From the NCBI RefSeq assembly GCF_017329565.1, contig NZ_JAFMTT010000010.1: DNA of 64,000 nt, one strand, 5' to 3'. This DNA is from Alicyclobacillus mali (GTDB lineage: Bacteria > Bacillota > Bacilli > Alicyclobacillales > Alicyclobacillaceae). This document shows, piece by piece, positions 8,766 to 17,700 of the stretch (the stretch's first letter is position 1; every line of letters begins with the position of its first letter). The position numbers and the translations under genes were made by a program. The notes under the pieces were generated by a model. The model was given only the letters and a program-made list of their open reading frames with translations. It did not search any database and was not told where the DNA came from.

Positions 8766-10087
8766 AGGCGCTCGGCGTCGATCTCGGCACGACCTCCATC
8801 GCCGCGGTGGTGTACGACACCGCGGCGAGTCGAGTGGTGTGGTGTGAGTCCCGTCCGCACGGCGCCCAGCTGTCGACGGACGATCCGCTCGCGTCGATGC
8901 AGGACGCCGAGTGCATGCTGGCCCTCGCAGAGCGCATGGTGGAGAAGGGGTTATCGGAGCATCCCGACGTGGCCGCCATCGGCGTCACCGGGCAGATGCA
9001 CGGCGTGGTGTATCTGGACGCGCATCTTGCGCCGGTGAGTCCGCTCTTCACATGGCAGGACCGGCGCGCGGGCCAAGAGGCGTCGCGGGGCGAGACGTTC
9101 GCCGAACGGCTGTCCCGGCTGACGAGATGCCCGGTGCACATCGGCTACGGGCTTGCGACGCACGGCTATCTCGCGCATCACGGCCTCGTGCCCCAAGGCG
9201 CGCTGTGGATCGCCACGCTGCCGGACGCGTTTGCGGCCCGCCTCGCCGGCCTGTCGCGGCCGCGGGCACACGCGTCGCTGGCGCACAGCATGGGCGGGTT
9301 TGATTTGGAGCAGGAGACGTTTGCCGCGGAGGGCTTGCAGGCGGCCGGAATGGACCTCTCGTTCCTGCCCGAGCTGGCGCCGGATCTCCACATCCTGGGC
9401 GAGCACCGCGGCATTCCCGTGGCAGTGGCGCTCGGCGATCACCAGGCGAGTTTCCTCGGCGCTGTGGGCGTGGAAGAGCGCGGCGTGTTGGTGAACATCG
9501 GCACGGGCGCCCAGGTGTCGGTCTGCGTGCGGGGAAGGCCCGATCTGCCGCCTGGCGCGGAACTGCGGCCGTTTCTGGGGAACCTGCGCCTCGCGGTCGC
9601 CGCGACGCTTGCGGGCGGAGCGGCGTACGCCCTCGTGGCCGCGTTTTTCGATCGCGTCGTCCGCATGCACGGGCTCGCGCCGACGCGTTCCACCTACGAC
9701 GTTCTCGACGAGGCCATCGCGGCCTGGCGCCAATCGGGCGGCGGGCCGTTCCCGCGCGTGCACCCGACGTTCTTCGGGTCGAGACTGAGCGACGAGGACG
9801 GCGCTCGGGTCGAGCGATGGACCGCGGCGGCCATGGTGCCGGAGGCGTTCGCCTTGGGCGTAATCTCAGGTGTGGCGGAGGAACTGTACGAGGGATTTTG
9901 CCGCCTGCCGCCGTCCGCGCCAGACGGCCCCCGCGCCCTCGCAGGCGCGGGAAACGCGCTGCGCGTGAACCGGCACCTGCGCGACGCGGTGGAGGCGGTC
10001 TTCGGGTGTCCCTTGCGGCTCGCGCCTCATCCGGAGGAGGCCGCGCAGGGCGCCGCGCGCTGGGCGGCCATGGCCGTCACCGCGTGA
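8762..10087 (+). CDS. FGGY-family carbohydrate kinase
   Basis: A 441-residue sugar kinase. It begins with the phosphate-1 loop GVDLGTTSIAAVVYD, has the FGGY first-domain segment IGVTGQMHGVVYLD...FTWQDRRA, the conserved ALGDHQASFLGAV (catalytic Asp) near residues 222-234, VLVNIGTGAQVSV, and a C-terminal ATP-binding region with ALAGAGNALRVN. The TGQMHG pattern is like that of sedoheptulokinase and xylulokinase relatives. It overlaps the oxidoreductase stop, closing the GH36 operon. It probably phosphorylates the sugar made by the two upstream enzymes; identity is unknown. Confidence 0.88.
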   Translation: MKALGVDLGTTSIAAVVYDTAASRVVWCESRPHGAQLSTDDPLASMQDAECMLALAERMVEKGLSEHPDVAAIGVTGQMHGVVYLDAHLAPVSPLFTWQDRRAGQEASRGETFAERLSRLTRCPVHIGYGLATHGYLAHHGLVPQGALWIATLPDAFAARLAGLSRPRAHASLAHSMGGFDLEQETFAAEGLQAAGMDLSFLPELAPDLHILGEHRGIPVAVALGDHQASFLGAVGVEERGVLVNIGTGAQVSVCVRGRPDLPPGAELRPFLGNLRLAVAATLAGGAAYALVAAFFDRVVRMHGLAPTRSTYDVLDEAIAAWRQSGGGPFPRVHPTFFGSRLSDEDGARVERWTAAAMVPEAFALGVISGVAEELYEGFCRLPPSAPDGPRALAGAGNALRVNRHLRDAVEAVFGCPLRLAPHPEEAAQGAARWAAMAVTA

Positions 10088-10129
10088 CGCGTAGCCCGTC
10101 GACCGGATGGCGGACGCAGGATGTGCCCG

Positions 10130-11092
10130 TCATCCATTTGCAATGGCCGAGAACGCTCGAGCTACGACGGCCTCGGCCGGTTTGCCGTAGATGCAGTAGC
10201 TTCCGTCCTCGGACGCCGCTTCGCGCGGGTAAAGCTTCCACGGCCATTCCCACAACATGTAGCCCTTGAACCACGGCTCGTCAGGCATGGCGGCGAACAT
10301 GGCCTCGTAAAACCGCGCCTGCTCGTCGAGACAGACGGCGCCCGGGTGCCGGTAGTCCCACGGGCAGGCGCCAGAGCCGGAGCGGCTCGGGCAGCCCACC
10401 TCCATGAAGAAGAGCGGCTTTTCATGCGCCTCTGCCACCTCGCGGAGCACGGGCACGCGATCTCGCCACCGGTCGATGGGATAGTAGGCGCTCGACGAGA
10501 TGAGATCGACCGCGTCCCAGAAGCGCACGTGCTCCTCGCGCCCGTGGTTGCAGTTGTACGTCACGAGGCCGTCGTACTCGGTTCGCACGCTCGCGATGGT
10601 CTCGCGCCACATGGCTTCGTGCGGCTCGGCAGTCGTCATCTCGCAGCCGACGCAGAACATCTCGCAACCCGTGCGTTTCGCCAGCCGCGCGTAGTGGGCC
10701 ATCATGTCGGAGTAAGACCCAAACCACGCTTCCCAGGACTCGAGGTCCGGGCCGTGTTCCTTCTCGAACCGGATCTCGCCTCGCCACGTCCCGTCTTGGC
10801 AGTTCACGGTGGGCTTCAGGCACACCTTGAGCCCGAGTGCGTGGGCAAACTCCGCCATCGATGCTATCTCCTCGTCGCTCACGGTGACCGGCGGCCCATA
10901 CGCGATGGCGGGATCGCCCGGGTGCTCCATGAGACCCGCGAAGGCGAGCGTCACCCAGTTGAACGGCTGTTCGGCAAGCGCACGCATCGATGCGCGCGCC
11001 TCGTCGGTTCCCCACGTCCCGTGCTGGCCGACGAAGCCAAAGGTCATGCCTCGGACGAAGCCGAGATCGAATGCGCTTTCGATCCGTCCCAT
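10130..11092 (-). CDS. manA: GH113 endo-beta-1,4-mannanase
   Basis: A 320-residue TIM-barrel glycosidase. Counting from the ATG at 11092, the glutamate in CVGCEMTTAEP is residue 151 and that in FFMEVGCPS is residue 231, the acid/base and nucleophile positions known for Alicyclobacillus acidocaldarius ManA (GH113, 320 aa). There is no signal peptide, so it is expected inside the cell, cutting imported manno-oligosaccharides. A good ribosome site (GGAGGTG) lies seven bases upstream. It is the second gene of a leftward pair with a VOC protein, behind a LacI-type palindrome, and next to an intracellular alpha-galactosidase, suggesting galactomannan use. The identification also points to the source genus. 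Confidence 0.95.
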   Translation of the reverse strand: MGRIESAFDLGFVRGMTFGFVGQHGTWGTDEARASMRALAEQPFNWVTLAFAGLMEHPGDPAIAYGPPVTVSDEEIASMAEFAHALGLKVCLKPTVNCQDGTWRGEIRFEKEHGPDLESWEAWFGSYSDMMAHYARLAKRTGCEMFCVGCEMTTAEPHEAMWRETIASVRTEYDGLVTYNCNHGREEHVRFWDAVDLISSSAYYPIDRWRDRVPVLREVAEAHEKPLFFMEVGCPSRSGSGACPWDYRHPGAVCLDEQARFYEAMFAAMPDEPWFKGYMLWEWPWKLYPREAASEDGSYCIYGKPAEAVVARAFSAIANG

Positions 11093-11114
11093 CCCAGTTC
11101 ACCTCCAAGGCGCC

Positions 11115-11573
11115 TCAACGGCGGTCGTTTTCCAGCAGTTCAATCACGGCTCGCGCAGACGACGCGCCGTCGAAGTACGCGTATCGGCCGCCTGTGTATT
11201 CGCCTCGCTGGAGAAGCGGAAGCCCCGCTTGGGTCATGCTCTCGGTGTGGGCGGCCATGCCGTCGACTTCAAAGGCGATGTGATGCACGCTCTCGCCGTG
11301 TTCGTCGAGCCAGGCGCGCCAGGTGCTGGGATGTTCGTCGGGTTCGATGAGCTCGATGTCGAGGTTATCGAGGTGGAAAAACGCGAGCTTGGCGCGCGCC
11401 TGGGTCGGTTGTCCCTGGTATTCCGTCCGCGCCTGCTCGTACGCCTCGGTCCAGTGCCACTTCGGCACGTCGCAGCCGAGGAGCTTCGCCCAGGCGGCGC
11501 TCGCCGCTTCAATGTCCCGCACGATGATGCCAATCTGGGCAACGCGCCGCGTCTCCAATGGATACGCTTCCAT
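11115..11573 (-). CDS. VOC (glyoxalase/bleomycin-resistance) superfamily protein
   Basis: A 152-residue protein with paired beta-alpha-beta-beta-beta modules: RVAQIGIIVRDIEAASAAWAKLLG in the first half and GESVHHIAFEVDGM in the second. His and Glu residues in these strands (VHHIAFEV, IELIEP) are placed like VOC metal ligands. The start at 11573 has GGGAGGA six bases upstream; the longer frame to 11612 lacks a site. It lies 22 bases before manA on the same strand, likely one operon. Its role with a mannanase is unclear; it could be a sugar or 2-oxoaldehyde isomerase. Confidence 0.75.
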   Translation of the reverse strand: MEAYPLETRRVAQIGIIVRDIEAASAAWAKLLGCDVPKWHWTEAYEQARTEYQGQPTQARAKLAFFHLDNLDIELIEPDEHPSTWRAWLDEHGESVHHIAFEVDGMAAHTESMTQAGLPLLQRGEYTGGRYAYFDGASSARAVIELLENDRR

Positions 11574-11585
11574 ACGCCTTCCTCC

Positions 11586-11597
11586 CAAAACGTTTTG
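11586..11597 (-). promoter_or_regulatory. LacI/GalR-type operator candidate
   Basis: CAAAACGTTTTG is a perfect 12-base palindrome with the central CG typical of LacI-family operators. It lies 12 bases before the VOC start codon, just upstream of its Shine-Dalgarno, and just downstream of a weak leftward promoter (CTGACA at 11633-11628 and TAAGAT at 11608-11603, with a 19-base spacer). A repressor bound here would block the VOC-manA operon. The regulator gene is not in the window. Confidence 0.5.
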
Positions 11598-11747
11598 ACA
11601 CCATCTTACCACGTCTGTTGGCGCCCGTGTCAGCGCGAACCGATTTATAATCCAGACTTCAAACGGGAATGTTTACATATGCTGCCGTTTCATCTGTTCG
11701 CGTTTGGACGGGGAGATACGAGACTCACAGCGGCATGAGGAGGACCT

Positions 11748-14700
11748 ATGGCGTTCGACACAGAGCTCGAGAGGCGCGCGCATGCATTTGCGCTGACGCA
11801 AGACATCAGTTCGACGCGCGGCGGGGGAACCGACCTGTGGCCCATTCTGCGCAGGCAAACGGCGCGCGTGCGGAGCTTGGCCGCGAAACTCGAGCGGGAA
11901 CCCGCGGCGTGCTCCGAGCCCGCGCACGAGTGGCTGATCGATCACGCCGCCTATCTCGAACTCCAGGAGATGCTGGCGGAGCGCCTGTGGCCGAATGCCG
12001 TGGTGCGGAAACTGCCGAGGATGGCCGAGACCGGGACGCCCCGCGTCGTGGCCCTCGCCGCGGCCTATCTCGATGCGACGCGCGGACACGTAGAAGCTGA
12101 TACCATCATCCGTTTTGTCGAGGCGTACCAGGACGTGCAGGTGCTGACGACCCTCGAATGCCATCAGTTCGCCAACGGCTTGCGCGTCGCAATTCTCGCG
12201 CGGCTCGGCGAAGCGAGCGCGGAGATTCAGCATCGGTATGAAACGTGTCGCGCGGTGGGCAGATTGCTCGACGAGATCGAGCGAGGAGACGGGCCGGTGG
12301 CCGTGCGCCGGGCCATCGACCGCTTTTCCAAAGGACGTGGGCTTGGCGCGGTGGAAGTGGTGCACCTCGTGCATCACCTGTCCGAGTGGGAGCCGGATAG
12401 CCAGGAGTTGCGCGAGTGGCTGGCGGCGCACGTCGCCAACTCGTCGGAGAGCATTGAGCGATTGACGACGTACGAGGCCGAGTGGCACGCCGAAATCCAG
12501 GTGCTCATCGGCAATCTGGTGCAGAGCCTGCACGCGCTGGAGCGCATGTCCTGGCAGCCCATCGCTTCGCGCATTTCCCGGGTGGAGGCCTGCCTGCGGG
12601 AAGAGCCGACGGGGGATTACTTGCGGCTCGATCCGACGAGCCAGAACGTGCTCGCCCATCAGGTCAGTTGGCTCAGCGAGGCCTTCCGCCTGCCCGAGGC
12701 GATGGTTGCGGAGACCGCCGTCTCACTCGCGCGGGACGCGTGGGAGAAGGCCGGATCGCCCGCGGCAGCAAGCGACCGGCCGCGGGAGGCGTTTGTGGCG
12801 CATTATCTGTGCGATCCCGACGGCATGCACGCGCTTCACCAATCGCTCAAGGAACGGGCGAATCCGAGGCCCGTGCCCCAGATCGCGCTCCGCCGGCGCC
12901 CGCTGCGAACGTACCTGCTCGGGGTTGCGCTTTTGTTCGCAGCCATCCTGTGGGCGGTGCTCGGAGGTTTCACGGGTGGATTTCGCGCGCCTCTAGGAGT
13001 AACGGTCGCGCTTGCCATCCTGCTCGCATGTCCCGTGAGCGAGTGGGTCCTCGCTCTCGTGCACGAGGGGATTCGCCGCGCTGTTCGGCCCGTGCCCATC
13101 CTGCGCCTCGACTTCAGCGAGGGGATTCCGGAGGACGCCCGCACCATGGTCGCGCTCCCCGTCATTTGGGCGAGCGAGGCCGATGTCGACGAAGCGTTCG
13201 ACAAAATCGAACTTCATTATCTGACGCAGCGGGGAGACAACGTGTATTTCGCGGTGCTGTCGGATCTGCAAGACGCCGACGCGCCGGAACTGCCCGAGGA
13301 TGAGCCTCTGTTCGCCCGGGCGCGCGCGCGCCTTGAGGCGCTTCGCCGCAAGTACGGAGCCGCCCGCTTCTTTTGGTTTCACCGCCACCGCGTCCTGAAC
13401 CGCGCGGACGGGGTGTACATGGGCTGGGAGCGAAAGCGGGGGAAGCTGGTCGAGATCATCGAGCTCATGCGCGGCAAGCGCGACACCACCTTTTGCGTGA
13501 AAGATGGCGATCTCAACGTCCTGCCGACCATTCGCTACGTGTTCACCGCCGATCTCGACACCGAGCTTCCCATTGGCACCGTGCAGCGCCTCGTGGGCAC
13601 GATGCACCTTGGTTACAACCGGCCCCGGCTCAACGCCCGCGGCACGCGCGTCGAGCAGGGCTACGGCGTGCTGCAGCCGGCCGTCGCCGTCAGTCCGCGC
13701 TCAACGCAGGTGTCGCGCTTTGCGCGGCTCTGGTCTGGCCAGACGGGGGTGGACCCCTACGCGTTTGCCATTTCCAATCCGTATCAGGATTGGTTCGGGC
13801 GCGGCCTGTTCGTCGGCAAGGGACTCATCGACGTCGACGCGTTCCACGCCGTTCTCTGCGATCGCATCCCGGACAACCAAGTGTTGAGCCACGACATTCT
13901 CGAAGGCGGGTTTTTGCGCGCGGGGCTCGTCGCCGACGTCGAGGTGGTAGAAGGTCAGCCTGCGACGCTGCGCGCCTACATGCGCCGAGCCCACCGTTGG
14001 GTGCGCGGGGACTGGCAGCTGACGTACTGGCTGCGCCGGGTGTGTCGAGATCGCAGCGGGCAGGCGCAGCCTGTGGACTTGTGCGGATTCACGCGCTGGA
14101 ACATCGTCGATCACGTCCGACACAGTCTGGTCCATCCGGCGCTTGTGCTGCTCATGGGCCTCGGCGGCGCCGGCCTTTTGCCCGGGCCGGCGTACGCGTA
14201 TGGCGCCGTCCTCCTGATCACCGTGTTTTTGCCTTTTCTGCGCCAGCTTGACGCCGCCCGGCCCGGCGAATGGTCCTGGCGGGCCGCCGCGACGGCGTTG
14301 GGCCAGAGTTCGGTCATGCTCGTGACGCTGCCGTTCATGGCGGTGGTCGAGGCGGACGCCAGCCTGCGCGCTCTGTATCGGATGCTCGTCAGCCGGAGGC
14401 GGCTGCTCGAGTGGATCCCGTCCTCCCACGCGGACCGTGCGGACGGATCGTCCCTGCCCCTGCTTTACGAGCCCGCGGGTTATGCGGTCGCACTGGCGTG
14501 CTCGCTGCCCGGGCTCTTCGGCGTAGGGGAACAGGTGCTCTCGAGCGCCCTCGCGCTTGCGGTGTGGTTGCCCGCGCACGGTGTGGCACGACTGCTGGCG
14601 CAATCCCCGGAAGCAAGGCGCGCCGTGTCCAATCCCGACTTGTCGGCGCATCTGCGCGAGGCGGCCGCGGCGATGTGGCGGTTCTACGAGCGTTACGTCG

Positions 14701-17700
14701 GCGATGAAGACCATCATCTGCCGCCAGACAACGTGCAGTTTGAGCCTGTGGAGCGCATCGCGCACCGCACGTCGCCCACCAATATCGGACTGTACCTCTT
14801 GTGCGCCGCCGCGGCGGCGGATCTCGAGATCATCTCAAGGCAAGACGCACTCTTCCGCCTCGAGCAAACCCTGGCGACCATCACGTCCCTGGATCGCTGG
14901 CACGGCCATCTGTTCAACTGGTACGACACGCGCACGCTCAGGCCTCTCCCGCCGAGGTACGTCTCGACCGTGGATTCCGGCAACCTGGTCTGCGCGATGC
15001 TCGCCTTGGGCCAGGCCTTGCGGGAATGGGCGGAATCCGACGCGGACATCGCTCCGCGCGCGCGTCGCCTTGCGGACGCGATGGAGGGTTTCGCGCAGGA
15101 GGTGGATTTCCGACCGCTGTACCGCCCGGATCTCAGGCTTTTTTCCTTGGGCTTTCACGCGGATCGAAACGAGCTCGAGAAGATCGTCTACGATCTCCTC
15201 GCCTCTGAGGCGCGCCAGGCGAGCTTCATCGCCATCGCGAGCGGTCAGGTGCCTGCGTCCCACTGGTTCGCGCTGTCCCGCACCATGACGCGCGCGGGCC
15301 GATACCAGCCGCTCTTATCCTGGTCTGGCACCATGTTCGAGTATCTCATGCCCGCGCTTTTGATGCGCCACCTGCCCGGCACCCTTTGGGAGGAGACGTA
15401 TCGCGGCGTGGTGTCGAGACAAATCGCCTACGCGCGCGAGCGTGGCGTCCCGTTCGGCATCTCGGAGAGCGGCTTCTACGCGTTCGATCGCGACCTCAAC
15501 TACCAGTATCGGGCGTTCGGCGTGCCAGGGCTCGGCCTGGACCGCGGCCTGGAGCAACATCTCGTGGTGGCGCCCTACGCCACCATGCTGGCGCTCTCTT
15601 TTGCCCCTGAGCAGGTGGCCGAGTCGCTCAGGCAACTGCGCGAGTTGGGGGCGCTCGGGCCTTACGGCTACTACGAGGCCGTCGACTTCACGGCGAACCG
15701 GCTTCCGCCGGGAGACCGGTACAAGGTGGTGCAGAGCTTCATGGCCCACCATCAGGGGATGGCGTTCATTGCCATCGCCAACTACCTGCAGCACAATCTT
15801 TGGGTCGAGCGGTTTCACCGCCTGCCGCTTGTGCGCGCGGGCGAGTACATGCTGTATGAACGCATGCCCAAGCGCCCGGCGCTGCTCCTCAAGCCAGTTC
15901 ACGCCGCGCACGCGCCGAATTTCGACCGCCCGGTCTACGCGCGCCGGCGAAGCGGAAACGATGACGCGTGGAACGCGGTCTCCAACGGCAGCCTGACGAG
16001 CTTCGTCGACGCGCGGGGCGAGGGTGGGATAATCTGGCGCGGCATCGCAGTCACGCGCTTCCGGCCGGATCGGCACCTGCCGTATCGCGGACCCGTGATG
16101 TACGTGCGAGATGTGGATCGTGGCGGCGTCTTTCGCACCACGTTGCACGGGGGCGCGGGACACGTGGAGGCGGAGTTCCGCCCGGACAAGTCGAGCTTGA
16201 AGCGCGTGGTGGACGGGATCGAGAGCGAGTGGTCTGTGCTCGTGGCGCCGGACCGAGATGTGGAGATTCGGAAGTTGGTCCTTCAGAACCTCGGCGAGGA
16301 CATTCGCCGGCTCGAGGTGACCTATTTCGCCGAACTCGCACTCGCGAAGCCAGCGGCGGACATCGCGCATCCGTCGTTTCAGCGCTTATTTGTCGAGACG
16401 GGCTGGGACGAGGCGCGCCAGGTGCTGTGGGCGCGGCGCAGGCCCGAGTCGGACGATGAGCCGGACGTGTACGCGGCGTTTCACCTCGTCGCGGACGAGG
16501 AAGTGTCCGCGCCGGTCGAGTGGGAATCCCACCGGGCGCGGTTCGTCGGGCGCGGCGACCGTCTCGCGGCGCCGAAGGGGCTCTGGCACCGCCTGCGCGG
16601 CGAAGCCGGCTCGGTGGCCGATCCGGCCGCGATTCTCCGCACAACCGTGGCCCTCGCGCCCGGGGAGAAGCGCGCGCTCTATGTCATCACCGCGCTCGGT
16701 GAGGCGCGGGAGGAGGTCGTGGAGAGGGCGGTTGAAATGCGCCAGCCTTCGGCCCGATCGCGCGCGGCGCAGCTCGCATGGATGCGCGCGCAGATCGATC
16801 TCCGCCAACTGCACCTTTCGCCGGACGACATCGAGGACGCCATGGAACTTCTGTCGCGGTTCTTGTCCAGGCGCGCGTTTTCGCCCGAGCGGCGGGCGGC
16901 CATCCTGCAGAACGAGCTCGGCCAATCCGGACTCTGGGCGCACGGCATCTCGGGCGATCGGCCCATCGTCGCCGTCCGGCTCGCCTCCGCGGCGGAAATC
17001 CCATTTGTCGCGAAGCTCGCGCGGCTGACGCAGTATCTTGCGCACATGGGCTTCGCGAGCGATCTCGTCGTGATCGACGAGACGATGTCGAGCTATCGAG
17101 ACGAGATGCGGGATCGCATCCGGGCGGAGATGGCGCGCCGCGGCGTTCACGATACCTCGGGGCTCGCCGTGGTGAAGGCGGATCAGCTCTCCAGCGCCGA
17201 GCGGAGGCTCGTCGAGGCCGTGGCGGTCGCAATGTTGCGGGCCGGTGGCCCAAGCGTCGGCGCGCAGCTCGCGGGCGGGCGAGCGCGGCACGAGGAACCG
17301 GCGAGACTCGCGTCGGACCGCCTGGAGCCGGAACCGAAGCGCGCGCCGCACGACGCCGGCCAGGTGGAGGGGGAGTTTGCGAATGGATACGGGGCGTTCG
17401 TCGACGACGGCCGAGCATACCGCATGCGTGTCACGCGCGCCAAGCGGCCGCCGCGGCCTTGGTCGAACGTGCTTGCCAATCCCAACTTCGGCGCGATCGT
17501 GACCGAGCTCGGCACAGGCTACACCTGGTGGCGCAACAGCCGCGAGTTCAAGCTCACGCCCTGGCACAACGATGCCGCCTTCGACCCCCCCGGCGAAGCC
17601 GTGTATCTCGCCGATCTCGACCGCGGGATCATCGCGAGCGCCACCCCTTCGCCAGCCGGGGATGCACGGACGTACGACGTGACGCATCGTCCGGGCGTCA

